From assembly GCA_963920705.1 (NCBI GenBank), contig OY987227.1, forward strand, positions 28,935,935 through 28,999,934: a DNA stretch of 64,000 nt, written 5' to 3'. Under the pieces are notes generated by a model. The model searched no databases. It was not told where the DNA came from and saw only the letters and a program-made list of their open reading frames with translations. Shown piece by piece: positions 34,831-48,100 of the stretch. Source of the stretch: Odiellus spinosus. Its lineage: Eukaryota; Arthropoda; Arachnida; Opiliones; Phalangiidae. The first letter of the stretch is position 1; every line of letters starts with the position of its first letter. The position numbers were made by a program, and so were the translations under genes.

Positions 34831-35384
34831 CCCTTCTTTAATCGTCTGCTATCGACACATTTCTTATCATTGTCAAAGCGCGTCATTCTAGACGCTATAG
34901 TAGGTTTAGTAATCTGAATCTCAAATTTCAAGCGGATCGTGGTACACTATCCCTTTTAATTTAAAACAACTAGCTAGTATCTCGTAGTTAAAAGTTTGTT
35001 TAGCATTCTCACGCTGACTTTTGTGTAGTGGTATTCTTCAAGCGGGGGAAAAGCATCTCGAGTATATTTAGAGTGAAAATACGGGTTTTCCCCCGAGATT
35101 AAAATTAATTTTATGTCACTATTCCCACGCTTGGTGGTGGAAATATCCAAGAATGAGTCGTATATGCCTATATCATATATAACTGGCTAGAGACATTTCA
35201 CTGGCTTAGCCCTTGACGTAAAACGCGGAAGGGACAAATAGCAGGGACCTCCAGGGATTGGGAAAAATCAGAACAGCGCCATCCAACGTATCATTTAAAT
35301 AAAATAAAATGTATTTGGCTCGCTAAGCCTTGGACAACTCTATAATACCCTCTACGTGTTATTTTGTCCATATAATGCGTGTAT

Positions 35385-35535
35385 AATGGGAAACGAGTTG
35401 AACTTGGGGGCGGGAGCGAGATAGCACGAGGGGAGCTGGCCGCCGAATTTATCTATCTCGTCATAACTTAGCCAATCTGTAAAGCGCCACTTGTTAACGG
35501 ATCCGCGCGTAAAGATGTACCCCAATGGCGCGCTG
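35385..35535 (+). repeat. dispersed repeat, paralogous to 31,920-32,090
   Basis: The shared landmarks are listed under the partner copy. No conserved reading frame links the two copies, so I treat this as non-coding repeat sequence. Confidence 0.5.
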
Positions 35536-37042
35536 TCCCTGAAAGTTCATCTTCCATTCCAAATTCGTTTATACATAGTCCTAGGGCTAACTAAAGGGCC
35601 CGGCCAGTTTGATCTCAATGGATGTTTGTCTCGCTCGCGACGCGTACTTTTCGACAGCTCCAAAAAACCAAGTCCATAAGATCTAATCGCACTATCTATA
35701 TAAAATGAAAGCGAATCACCCGTCGTAAAATAAATGAGAAAACTCCGTGCCTGTATAAAGGGGATGATTCACTTTTACACGCTTACAACTAAGGGTTGTA
35801 TTACGCGTCTAACCGTAAAAAAAGCCCGACAGACTCGTAAATCTGTAACATTCCTTAAACGCTTCTTGTCTAAAGTCTGAACAGACAGAGAGTTCGATTC
35901 CGCCTAGAAAGGAGAGGGAAGGTGGCAAAATCTCCGGAAATCGTAAATTTTTATCAAACAATCGAAAGTTGAGCAACGCGGCCAAGTGAGGGGATTGCAA
36001 ATTGCTCGATTTTTTCCATATACATTTCTATATCACCTGACTGCGGGGACTTAGAACGCGCTGGGTCGATTCTCCAATTTACTAAAGAGCTATACTCGAG
36101 TGGTCAGTAGCGGAGAAAGACGAGGCGGATTGACACTCAACGTTAAAAGATACGGGAATAAAAGTAGTCCTCTTCAAGGCGATGAAATTGTTGTTTAAGC
36201 GGAGTTTGCAAAACAGTTAAAGCCAAGGCGGAATTAAACTCGATGTTTAGCGTCGTAGAAAGAAATGTATTAATTTCTAAAGTTCCACCTTAACATCGGA
36301 AAGTTTCGTTCAAGCGCAGTTTGCGAAAGAGGTAGAGGTTGGAGCGTAATGATACCTAATGTTAAATCGTGAATGAACTCTCGGGAATACTGCGTGCTCG
36401 CGAAACGACAAGGCGGGGTATTGAAAAAAGGGTCTGCCAATGTTGGTAAAATTTATGGGCCCATCATCAAACGGTTCCTCCTCCTTTTTTTTTTTGGGGG
36501 GGATCCACCGTATCCCTGAAAGTTCGCGTCATACCCCCTCGTCTCGTCGCCGGGTTATGATAGCGACAAAGATGAGAACCCTCTACTACTCGACGTGACT
36601 CATCCCCATAAAATCGAGGCGGGCAACCCGTACCAGCTAAGGGACCCGTGTCGGAAGAAAAGGCCCTCCCGCCTGGTAAGCCACCCTTCTCGGTTCCCAC
36701 GGATCTCTTTATAGCTAGTACTGGCTCGCGGACCCGCGCCAAGGAATAAAACGCAAATTGTAGGGACTTTCCACAGATTAGACACGTTACGTTTATTTTT
36801 TCCCCCCGTCGGAAGAAAAATGCGTTTCGTGGGAACCAAGGAGCCGGAGTTAGTTACGGAGTAGCCATCGGTAAAGGCCGCGGTTATATCTCCGTTTTCT
36901 GGATGCTTCAACACCAGTGACTACCGTTTCCCCTATTCAATTCAAAGGCCACCACTGGTGTAAAAGCATCTACGTGCTACGGAGACGAGTGATCGAAAAA
37001 TTTACAATTATAGAAAGACAAGCTATAAAGGCCTTAGTTTAA

Positions 37043-37612
37043 TTTGTCCTTGGTAAACGTCAACGATTGGACGATTTGTTCTTGACCTACGTCAACGATT
37101 GAATGGTTTGTCTTTAGTCCACGTCAATAATTGGACGATTTGTTCTTGACATACGTCAACGATTGGACGATTTGTTCTTGACATACGTCAACGATTGGAC
37201 GATTTGTTCTTGACATACGTCAACGATTGGACGATTTGTTCTTGACATACGTCAACGATTGGACGATTTGTTCTTGACATACGTCAACGATTGGACGATT
37301 TGTTCTTGACATACGTCAACGATTGGACGATTTGTTCTTGACATACGTCAACGATTGGACGATTTGTTCTTGACATACGTCAACGATTGGACGATTTGTT
37401 CTTGACATACGTCAACGATTGGACGATTTGTTCTTGACATACGTCAACGATTGGACGATTTGTTCTTGACATACGTCAACGATTGGACGATTTGTTCTTG
37501 ACATACGTCAACGATTGGACGATTTGTTCTTGACATACGTCAACGATTGGACGATTTGTTCTTGACATACGTCAACGATTGGACGATTTGTTCTTGACAT
37601 ACGTCAACGATT
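37043..37612 (+). repeat. 32-bp satellite array, about 18 units
   Basis: Units begin TTTGTTCTTGACATACGTCA and continue ACGATTGGACGA. The first three units (37,043-37,138) differ from the rest and from each other. From 37,139 on, the units are identical by eye until the final partial one. Diverged units at one edge and homogenised units inside are typical of unequal exchange. There are no spacers, so it is not a CRISPR array. Confidence 0.95.
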
Positions 37613-38054
37613 GTCATTGAATCGGTTATTGTTTCGGAATATTTCTAGTTCATTGTGGTTATTGTTCCTCGTTACTTAACCTTAATCTCTTCGTCCAAGT
37701 GCTCCTTGGTTTTGTTTCGTCGAAGGAGAAGTTACGGGAGGAGTGAAAGGCTGGGTGCGTGGGAACTACAGCGCGTGTTAAACTTATTAGAAGCAACGTT
37801 CGTAAAACTCTGAAGTGGCTGATATTCTTAAAAGCGAAGCTGTCACGAATATTTCACGAGTTCCTAATAACATTTCCGTATCATTTTTCCGAAGGATCAT
37901 TAAAAAAATATTAAATATACTATATAGCCAAATAGCGAAAATATAGCGAATGAAAGTTTCCAAATCTCGTATCTCCAAAGCCCAAAGTAATTAAATTAGG
38001 TCCCTTGTTACGCTTAATCGACGTTTCAAATAAAGCCCGTTTCCTGGGTTACCA

Positions 38055-38172
38055 CGGGTCAGGGAAAACGGAGAAAAGTCGGGGAATTTCAAAATGAACC
38101 AAAAAAGTCGGGGAAAAGTCAGGGACTTTAAGATATTTTAAAAAGGTCAGAGAAAATTCGGGGAATTTAATG
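38055..38172 (+). repeat. TCAGGGAA-family fragment
   Basis: CACGGGTCAGGGAAAACGG, AAAAGTCGGGGAATTTC and AATGAACCAAAAAAGTCGG match the left part of the copy at 10,086-10,362. Neither end is clear. Confidence 0.5.
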
Positions 38173-39202
38173 AACTCCGGTGAAACTTTAGCTTTGATAG
38201 CGAGAAGAGTTTCTGCCGCTAGGGATCGGACGTACGCAAAATTTGAACGGTATTTTGAAAGCGGGGATGGATTTTGGATTTAAGAAATTGATTTCGCTAT
38301 TTTAGGAATGCTTTTTCAAAATCATTAAGCGATTTTAGGAATTAATTTCTGATTTTCTTGTACCGAATTTTGATAAATGTCCGATCCTTCAGTAAATATT
38401 CGTTTCTTTGGTATCTTAATATATATTGACATTTCTTAGGTATAAAATTTGATTAAGGGAAATAAATTAGTGACAGCGACACTTTGCTCGCCCGGGCTTA
38501 TCCTTCAATTTTCCTCTTCCCTTCAACATCTCTCCGTTGTTTCAAATAAGTTGAACATTGAAGTAGGGCGAATGGCTATTTATTTCGGCGAGGAGGGAGT
38601 CGCTGGTTTTAAAACTTCTAGACAAGGAGCGCGAATTCGGGGGCGAGCGAGTGTCGATTAGAATAACAAAGCATTTTTCCGTTTTATGGCTATTTCTCAA
38701 AGTCGCCGAGCGGCTTCCAGAGAGAAAGAGAGAAAGAGAGAGGACAGACTTTGAGTCACGAAAAGGGAGCTTTTACTTCCTCACTCTCCTCCTCCGCCCT
38801 CCAGATTCGTCTGGGGATTTTAGTCCCGCATTTCGGACTGGCACGCCAGGGCTCTTTATTTCACCCTCTTTTAGGTTCCTAACATTGTATTTTACGATCT
38901 CCGAGAGTCTCCTCCGTATCAAATCTCTTCCTCCCAAGTACTCTTTTATTAATTCGAGCTCTCTTATATCCCCATGTTCCGGAGTTGTTCGCGAAACACC
39001 GACTGAAATAGCATCGAGTATTGATCCGCGTCAGCGTCCCCTATTCTGAAAACAATCATCTTGAACGACGGGACGCGGAAAAGGGAGAGCGTGGATTTGT
39101 AAAATGAGTTGTTTGTAAGTCTTCGTCTTTTATCTAGGTCAAATTATACTGGACTGAGTTCTAACGTTAAAGAAGAACTCCAACTTTTCGTAGGAATAGA
39201 TA

Positions 39203-39672
39203 TCGGAATCGGATAATGAATAACTTCGGATATGCATTATTTCTGATAATTTAATCTCGGATAAGCATTTGTTTCTTAATACAAACTACAAATTATAGAA
39301 AATTATATATAATCAAATGCGGGATACGAATTATCCGGAGATAAAATTTCAAGCTTGATTATTAAAGAAACGCCAAGATAAAAATACGACGTTTCTCGGA
39401 ATCCGTGTAGAATGAAATATAATTCGATTTTAAACTAAATTGAAAGGAACGGCTCGACTAAATTCCTACATTCTAGCTTCGAGATCTCAATTTGGGTTTT
39501 AAATCCGCGAAGAAACTCGAGTTTCAAATGTTTCTTATCGGCGAATGAATAACTCGTATCAATTTGCTATAACAATTGAATACGAATAAGAAATGAATAT
39601 TGTTTTGACGAACGTTTTGACATTCACGATGGTCTTATTCGACTAACAAAGGTTTTACGAATTCCGAGCCTC
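39203..39672 (-). mobile_element. GAGCTC-TIR element, type B, inverted, near full length
   Basis: It starts TCGGAATCGGATAATGAATA and ends CGAATTCCGAGCCTC; the right terminal repeat carries one extra C. The interior has the type-B words in reverse order, including AATTGAAAGGAACGGCTCGA and GATGGTCTTATTCGACTAAC. Confidence 0.7.
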
Positions 39673-40753
39673 TAAAATGAATAAAGCGTCGCCAAATGTT
39701 AAAATCCGTTGATTTCATTTTATTGGTCCCCTTATTATACTTAATTTAAAACCTGGCCAAATATTAGAGTAGGTTAGTTTTTCTCCAATTGGGCGGAGTC
39801 TGGCATCTACCGAAACCCGCCTAAACTGATCTATTCTATAGAAACTATCAGTGTTAGGAGAATAATATTAAAAGCACGCGTCATCCATTATTTCAAAAAA
39901 AAAATAAAATCAAGCGAGCGTGAAATATTTATCGCAGTTCAGTTTCTCTTTAAGAAAAGGAAATAAGGCACCGAAGCGAAACGGGGGTTATTTTTTGTAG
40001 AAATAAAAAATGTAAGAAAGAGGGTGGGTGGGTGTGGCCTCAAATCTAGAGCTTCTATTAGAAGGAGAACGCTCAAATTACTTTTATCTTATCTTTTGTT
40101 GCGTTGTTTAAGAGGGCTTTTTACTTAGCGCCTCTTTAGACCAGAATATATAGCGCCTTTTACCAGAAAACTTCGCCTCGAAGTTCATATCAAAATGGAA
40201 TTCTGTTTTGTAATTTGCCGCGTACCAAACTTTTTCTTTAAAGGGAAAATGTTGGTAATAAAATCAATGGCTTCATTTCCTTTGTTTTTGAGGCTCCTTT
40301 CGTCTGTTTTTGAGGCTCCTTCCGTTTGTTTTTGAGGGCTCGTTTCGTCTGATTTTGAGGGCCCTTTGAGTTGATTTGGAGCACCTTTAAATTTCCCGCA
40401 CGTAGGCCTTGGCTTCCGCGTGGACTCTGCCATAATACGTATTTATTCGCGAGACTCGCTCTTTAGGGAAATAAAAATATTGCCACCCACGAAAGTGCGG
40501 GTGAGAAATCGAAGTTTTTGTTTTGGGGAATTAGGAAGGCGGCGGATAAGGAGGCCCCTGGCTAGTATCGTTTAAAGACTACAAGACGTAATATTTTAGC
40601 CGCTATATTTGTAAGTAGATAAAACTTATCATATCAAAACTCCCGGGGTAGCTAGCCGCGTCTAGAAATTTTGAAACATATAAGGATAACAAATATTATA
40701 AACTCGCTTAGTTTTATCATACTTTACGCTATAGTTACGTAGTCTTATTATTT

Positions 40754-41168
40754 CGGGGTGACCACGGAACAAAACTTAATTTTTTAGGAAAAATAGGAAA
40801 TTTCAAGGCGAATTATAGGAGAAAATACGATTAAAAATTTAAAATTATACCAAATATGGGGTAAATAATAACGAAAATATAGGAAAATATAGGATAAGTA
40901 ACGGCCTTAAGTACGCCATTCATTGACCATTTTTCCCACTTATTTATCGCTTTTTGATTTTCTTTAAAATCTTAATCTCTTCCGTTTTTGACTCGATGGA
41001 AATTTTTCATTTTTGAGAAATTTGAAATTATACTTTTATTTGAAAATGAATGACTTGATAACCGGAAAAAAGGGGAAAAAATAGGAAAATATAGGAATTT
41101 ATAGGAGGGCATTGAAATAAAAAAATAAAAAAAAATAAATAGGAAATATAGGATGTCTGGTCACCCTG
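40754..41168. mobile_element. GGGTGACCA-end element, copy 1 (415 bp)
   Basis: The ends are CGGGGTGACCA and TGGTCACCCTG, an inverted repeat of about 10 bp. The interior is rich in AGGAAAATA and TATAGGA words. The copy at 56,607-57,161 has the same ends. CAGGGTGACCA-type ends suggest hAT-like mobilisation; that is inference, and I did not find a clear 8-bp target duplication. Confidence 0.6.
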
Positions 41169-41897
41169 TTGTCTCTATTAAAATTTTCATTCCATTAGCC
41201 ACTTTAAATTTAAAATTTGATTTTAAAATTTGATACTCGCGCATTCTGTCACGTGATACGGGTGTTTTGCGCTGTCTCTTTCGTGAAAGTACTTAAGCCT
41301 GGTTGCCATACCTTTTATTTTAAGGGGGAATGTCGGTATTGTGGCGCCTCTAGTGGCCAGCCCGGGGGGGGTTGAGATACTGTTTTTGCGTGTTTATAAC
41401 TCGGGGGGGGGGACGACGACTTTTGATTCCCCTTTGATTTTAGGGGAAGCATTAGGACGACCAACTGAAAAATTGTCTAATAAGGTTAAGGTTTTGTAGT
41501 TACTCGACCACCGATAAAGCTCGAGCGCCTAAAAAATATTAATTTCTAGGATCGCTCCTACGCGTCGGTTTCGTCCCGAACACCGAAGCTCTACGGTTGA
41601 AACATTTTTACAGGCGCGTACGTAGAACCAATACGAATGGTTCTGCCGCGTATCGCGAGTTCTTCCGAAAGAAAACGTCTCGGTTACGCTAATAGAAACT
41701 AATACCTACAAATTGAAAATTTCAATCCGTGTTTCGAAACGCTTTATCTCTTAAGTTAATATAGGCTTAGGATTGGCGGGTTTTGGCGGGAATCGGTCGC
41801 GACACTTAAGAGCTACTCGTAAATATTCTAGCGCCGTTAGAGTTTCTAAGCGAATTACGAAGTGAAATGACGATGTTATTTTTCTTCCTCATCTCAG

Positions 41898-42194
41898 GGA
41901 TTGGCGAAACGGCGAAAGTTCATTTGCACAACCCGGAAAGCGAAGATTTACTTTCGGTCGGCGGCGAGATGGTCTTGAGGTGCAAACTGGAAGGCAGCCC
42001 GGAAGTTACGTTCCAGTGGTACCGTAACGGTCTCCGCCTCTTCCGCAACGAGCGAATCTCCTTCCGCAATAGCAAACGACTTCACGTCAATCCTCTGACC
42101 ATCGCCGACAACGGAGTCTATTCCTGTCGAGGAAAAAACCAAGCCGTCGAAAATCCCGTCGAAAGTTCGGAGAATTTCGCCCTGAGATTGAGAG
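41898..42194 (+). CDS. otk: otk exon: Ig domain equivalent to vertebrate PTK7 Ig2
   Basis: The acceptor is TTCTTCCTCATCTCAG ending at 41,897 and the donor AGAG/GTAAAA at 42,195. The exon is 297 bp, entered and left in phase 1, as is usual for a single-Ig exon. It encodes residues 1-99 with the Ig pattern Cys29, Trp41 (FQWYRNG) and Cys77 (DNGVYSC). The frame stays open upstream to an ATG at 41,867 and reads MTMLFFFLISGIG, which resembles a short signal peptide. The strong acceptor makes a spliced signal exon more likely than a start there. Confidence 0.88.
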
Positions 42195-45100
42195 GTAAAA
42201 TATTATATTTACTCGAGCCTTCTTAAAATCATTCTCAATTGGGCTAGTCGCGTTGAAATCGGGGTTCGGGCAAACCCGCAAATCTCGGAGAAATAAATTA
42301 TAGGCTAAGAATTGAGTCAAATTTCGGAGGGATTTAAAAATATTACTGAAATTCAATCAATGGGGGAGGACTAAATTACGACCATCTCAATTTGGGTTAA
42401 AATCAACGCGAAGAAACTCGAAAGGTTTCAAATGTTTCTTATCGGTGAATGAATAACTCGCGTATCAATTTCCTATAACAATAAATGAAAACGAATAAAA
42501 AGTTTGCCTTACGTTAATTCGAATAAGAAATGGATAATATCCGATTGTCATTCACGATGGTCTTATTTAATTAGCAAAAGCTACACGAATTCCGAGCTCT
42601 AGATAAAAATGTAAAGTGGCCATCGCGTCAAAATGCCTTCCCCGCGTCTCTATTCCCTCGTTTTAATAATCCATGATCCCATTCTGTAGAATGCTCTTAG
42701 ACTGTAGAATCTCTGTTTATTGTCAGAAATGTGAACATTTTTTACGAGGGTTTTCCTGTAATGGTTTTCCCTTGGCTTTGGTTTTCTTTCATTCGTCGGC
42801 ATCGATTTCTTTATTCCGTTTTCTAAGAACAATCATGACTCAGACCCGATCCCCACCCCTTTTACATCGATTATTCCATTCCATATATATAGGGGATGAC
42901 GCCAACTTTTCATTCTTTTCATTTTTTTTTAATGGGATGTTTACGGATTTTCACGAACTCCAAATAGAAATAGAAGAGTGCCATTTTCTAATTTTTTTTT
43001 TATTATTATTTTTTTTTTTTTCCATAATACTGAAACATCTCCCGAATATTTTAATACACGAACAATTATGGTAGGGTCACCTAATTCTGAACGCTCCTAA
43101 TTCTACTTTCATTTAAAAATGTATAACTTAACTTTGGTTGGGTCTATTTAAAGATGGAAGGGCTCATTTTGTAGATTAAGAATGGGGCTATTCGAGGAAC
43201 GCGACTTCGACACTCTAGGAAAAGATCCGGAGAAGATACGACCCTAATTAGCCAACCGCGGTAATTAGCCAAATTATTTAGACCATTTTTAAGGGAATGT
43301 TTCCCTTTAGGGTTCGGGAAATAAGTTTTTACGAGCCAAGGAAAAATCCCAGGCTTAAACGCTCGATTTCGTCGTAAAGTTTGAGTTTCCCGCTACAAAT
43401 TAAACTTCTCAAACCCAGAATTTGGCCGCGAGTTCTTCGTGAAAACGAAGTTCAAAATAAGTCTAAGAATTTCTATAATTCTAAATGTACAAAAAATGAC
43501 TTCAACGACTATTCAAATTCCATAAAAAACGTTCGGAATTAGGCGACCCTACCCTTTAAGCCTAATGATCAGTTCAAAACTATATTAACGAAAACGACTT
43601 TTTTAGACCCAATAATCTAAACGTCATAGTGTCACGCCATTGGTGAGGTCCAAAATAAAAATCCAAATGAATAGAAGTCCTCGGGGTGTTGGGTCGCGGC
43701 GTAAGTGTCGCTGTCTGTTATATTCCCCCGCTTGAGCGAAGAAAATGACGGATATCATTTCTTCGAGGAAGGAAACTGATGGAAAATAATATAGCTAACG
43801 TCTTTAAGAAGTTGACACGAGGGCAAAGTTCTATTCTCTCGTTCGAGACGAGTCGCGCGTCTCGGTTGCCACACGTGACTTTCTTTTCCTCGAGGTTTAA
43901 CATCGTGTATCAATACGCCTCGGCTTTTTCCCTATAAGAGAACTCTTCTCGAACGTATCCCTCTGGCCACGGAGGAAAAATCAAAGGGAGAGCCAAACGT
44001 GGCTATATTGGGGGGGCTCGGCGTTTGCTTAAAATTATCCGCTAATTTTGCGATTATTTTTCCCGGTTCATAATTTTTTACTTTATCTTTAAAAACAATT
44101 TTGTAAAAATCACGTCATTTTAACTAAAGAATTAAACGTTATCCATTGGACAAAGGCTCCAATTTTATCGAAAATCCGAGCTTGTAGCTACTTCCGTCTC
44201 TTCTTTGGTATTCTTCTAGGATTCCCTAACCTTCATTCCGACGCGTGGTCTTCTTCCTTTTCCTCTCTCCCGCGAATATTCCCTCTTTTACTTTTGGAAG
44301 TAATGTAGGGCGACGTCCCTCCAGGCGTTTCTTCTAATAAAATAGAACATTTCACGTCGAAAGTGTATCTCGCGAATATAAGGCGGGTCCTCGTTCTTTT
44401 AAGGCAACTTTATATATATATAATATACAGTTTCTCCGCCTTTGTAGCTAGTATAATCTCAATCTTGCACATTGGTGGTAAAATAGGGTAGGGCGATGGC
44501 GAGCCAGACGGACTGACTGTGGGGAGAAAACGAGAAAACCTAATAAAGGCGTATTAAAAGTGACATTTGTTTTTGGCCATTCCTAACTCCCGTCTGACTT
44601 CTTCGCCTCTAAATCTAATCTTCTCGGATTAGGGTTTTCGGAACTATTTTTAAGTCTATCGGGTTGAAACGTCGCGTATTAATCCGCCGTAACTCTATCC
44701 TTATTAACAAACTTATCTCGAAAAGTCGTCGCGGTAAAAACAACTTGTTTGGAAAATCGTGCACGCTCTCGATCACTCCAAGTTTGCGCTATTGTTAATT
44801 AAAGGCGAGTTTAAGCCGGCGTATCACTCCGCCGCGGCTATCCTTCTAAAAACTGTTGAAAAGCAGTTCGTAACGTACGTTTTTTCAACATTTTAACGCG
44901 TTGTTGTAAGAGTGACGATTAAAAGCGAAAATAATTAGTGGAAACTAGGCTTTACGCTTTAATGGAGCGCGCGATAATCTAATTGGCTGAAAACTCGCTA
45001 TTGATGGTGATTGGTCGTTGAGTTGTTTCGAAATTTAAATAGTTTTGAAACTTCTTTCTATTCTAACTTAATTATCTTTATAGAAGAAACTTTTCTATTT

Positions 45101-48100
45101 CGCGTATCAGATATTGCGCCAATGACTTAACTGTCTATTCGAACTCTTTTTAGCTGATTTTTATATTCAAATTGTCTGTCCAAACTGATTCCATTTATTT
45201 TGAGCAGATACCTATAGAGTTCGGAATTCGTATCATTTTTATTAATTGGATAAAATCTACTAAATTCTGACGTATATTATCCGTTTCATTAAAACATAGA
45301 TTATTTGCAATTCGAGTTAACTTATTCCAAGATAAAGTAAATAAACTTTATCCGTATCCGTTTTTATCCAAAAATGGCCGCCTTATCTTAGAATATTATC
45401 CGCGTTATACGCGAGGATAAAAAATTTAATTCCAATTTTATTTTCGTGAAAAATAACGAATAAAAAGATGACTTAAAATCTTATCGTTTTATTTCTATTC
45501 TTCGAATTAAAAGTCAATTTGAAATATTTAATTCTTATATTTTCGACTAATTCTGGAAACGCGAATGTTTCTTATCCATCGTTATACGTTTGAATACGAA
45601 TAATCTGTTGGTAGATAAAGCGGCGAAGGCTTATGGTAAACCTTACGCGTTTAACAATTATACGAATATAGAAATTTCATTGTTTTAGTTACAAAACAAT
45701 TAATCCTCGAATAAAATATCTAGGAATAACGGAAGATAATGGATCGATCCGATTCCGAGCTCTAGTCTGGTTCCTCTAGCGTATATCTATTTTGGAGACT
45801 ATTTGTTAGACGTAGTGAGCGGAGCTTTAAATACTCCCTTTGAGATTGTCTATATCCATCCAGGTTGGTTTCTCCCATTTTGACAACTCGTACGGAACAT
45901 AGAGGTAGATTTGCTCGGGGTTTTTTCGGGTTGATTCTCGTATTTGTACGTAGAATAGTTTATTCTCCCGTCGCTGCTTTCAAATAAGATCTTTAGATAT
46001 ATCTCTATCTCTCTATCTCATCTTCTTTGGGATTCGGCGGATAAAGTCTTAGAAGGGAGTCTTCTTTCCGTCGCTTAGCGACTGTTCCGCGCGCTATCTT
46101 TATTTCCGTTTCCGCTTGTCTAGTTTCGCGGTGAATTATGATAAGCTTGCTTTAGATCCGTCGCGCTGATATAATTTCTTTTTCGGAGCTAGATTATCGT
46201 AACTTAATTTTAAAAGATTTTCTCCCGAGATTCGAGTTTATATCTTGTATTCCTTTAAAGGGAGAACGCGATCTTACGAGTGATTTATTTATCGATTCCT
46301 TCGAGTTTAAATAGCAGCCTAGTCCAACGAACAAATATTAAACTAGGGTGGTGGCTGGTAATTCTGTCCAATTCTAATTCCGTTCACTTTGGATTAAAAA
46401 TGTCAATCCTTAATTGGGGTCGCTCAAATAAACGAAAAAAAAAGACTTGATTTAGACACTGATAAACGCCCCGTCAGAAAAAAAAATATTTCGAGGCCAT
46501 AAGACGAGGTTCGGCTAAAATTACTACAATAATTAACCAAGTAGCGATTTACTTCGATTAAATTAATGCGACTCAGGATATAAGGATTAAAAACAATCGT
46601 GGGAATTGTACGGATTCGAACCCGATATCGCTCGAAAACCCGGAACTTAATTACAAAATACGCGTCTCATCTTGACCCCGTATTTAATTAATTATCGAAG
46701 ATTAGAAAAAAGTACCGGCCAATTCCGTCCACTCGAAACAAAATCGAGTTTAAAGTTAATTAGCTTCAAAATACCGAGTTAAAACGCCAATTTGCTAGCT
46801 TGAAAATCATTGACGATTGACGAATGACGATTCAATAATTTCAAAGAGAGTTCAATCAGATATTATCCGTTCGCGAAAAAATATACATTTCTTATTCGAA
46901 TGCAAGTCAAACTTTTATTCGTATTCATTAATTATTATAGGAAATTCGTACGAGTTATTCATTCGCCGATAAGAACAATTTGAAACCTTTCGAGTTTCTT
47001 GGCGGATTTTAACCCAAATTGAGATCTCTAAGGAATTTAGTCGAGCTGTTCATTTTTAATTTAGATAAAATCCGAAGTTATTCATTATCGAATTCCCAGC
47101 TCTATTTCTAAAGCGTCTACAACGCGTATTTATGATATTTGTGCTCTCAGTTATCGACGTTGGCTTTTTTTTTTTCATTTTTTTTTTTTTTTTTTAACTT
47201 TTTTTAAGGATGGTTTCATCTATCTTCTTACTGTCGAGAGGGGGTTATTAAATTTTTTATTGGTTCTCCTGAAAAATATTTCGGGGAAGCGCATAGAGAT
47301 GTTTTTTTCTAATAAAAAAAATTCTCTTGTGGTATTTGTGAGAGTCGCCACCTGTACTTTATCATCTTGAAATAATTGTCATAAATTTGAATTTTTTTTT
47401 TTTCTTTTGATTTGGCGCGTAACAGCTGACGATGTTGCCATCATAGAACAACTTCCGAGTGACGTTACGGCTATGAAAAATCAATCGGCTAGATTTGACT
47501 GCGTTTACGACAACGCTGCCACTACCGAATGGTACGCCCACGAACAAGACGTTCCCTTGGCCAATAACTCCAGGTAATCCAAAATTATAAACCTAAAATT
47601 GCTCGTACGAACTTGAATAGGTAAATTTATTAAATGGCTGGCTCCGCTAGTTTCTTAGTTACCATTTCCGCTTAAAGTTACTTTACGTAGTTTTCGATAA
47701 AAGGGACGAAAGAAAATTCTACCCCTCTTCCCTAGCTTTACTTTCATTTTAGGGTTGCCAGGAGTTCGCGAATGCGGTTCGGAACGGATCAGTTCCAGAT
47801 CCGAACCAAAATCGCGATCCCCGTTTAATTTTGCAAAAATAGGCCGAAAGTATCAAATAATTTCGAAACCTTATATCCCGCTTTATAAAGGAACCCGAAT
47901 ATTTTAGTCTTTGTTTTAAAGCATTTTCCGAAACCCCGGCCGCGAAATTTCTTGTCTAAGAATTTTCTTATCCTGACTATAAGAAAAGCGATATCTCCGA
48001 TATATCTTCGCGATTTAGGAAATAGAAGTTGACATTTTTTCGCTCCGAGACTCGGCTCGGCTCGGCTCCAACCGGGGGCTTTTACCCGTTGGTTGTTTTA

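Larger units (their letters stand above)
22800..41860. other. gene-free, repeat-rich interval upstream of otk
   Basis: These 19 kb hold no gene I can support beyond one weak exon candidate at 31,260-31,460. They contain many short inverted-repeat elements, a 32-bp satellite, and G11-G12 runs (25,063-25,073; 27,876-27,887). The upstream exon(s) of otk could lie here. I looked for a start codon plus hydrophobic run ending in a phase-1 donor and did not find one I trust. GC-richer stretches at 36,460-36,915 and 38,650-39,050 have open frames but no recognisable protein pattern. Confidence 0.5.

Noticed and set aside
36460..36915. GC-richer block with overlapping - strand frames, considered as rRNA or a gene
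   Set aside because: No rRNA signature could be recognised, and the frames are Arg/Gly-rich without a protein pattern.
37043..37612. CRISPR-like regular 32-bp repeat
   Set aside because: Units are directly adjacent with no unique spacers, and the genome is eukaryotic; it is a satellite.
40185..40433. 82-codon - strand frame rich in Lys, Ser and Thr
   Set aside because: It is built partly on three imperfect direct repeats of a TTTTTGAGGCTCCTT-type word and has no domain or neighbouring exon.
46600..46640. Sequence GGATTCGAACC resembling a tRNA T-loop (B box) on the - strand
   Set aside because: The T-stem pairs over only three bases, and no A box, anticodon arm or acceptor stem can be drawn around it.
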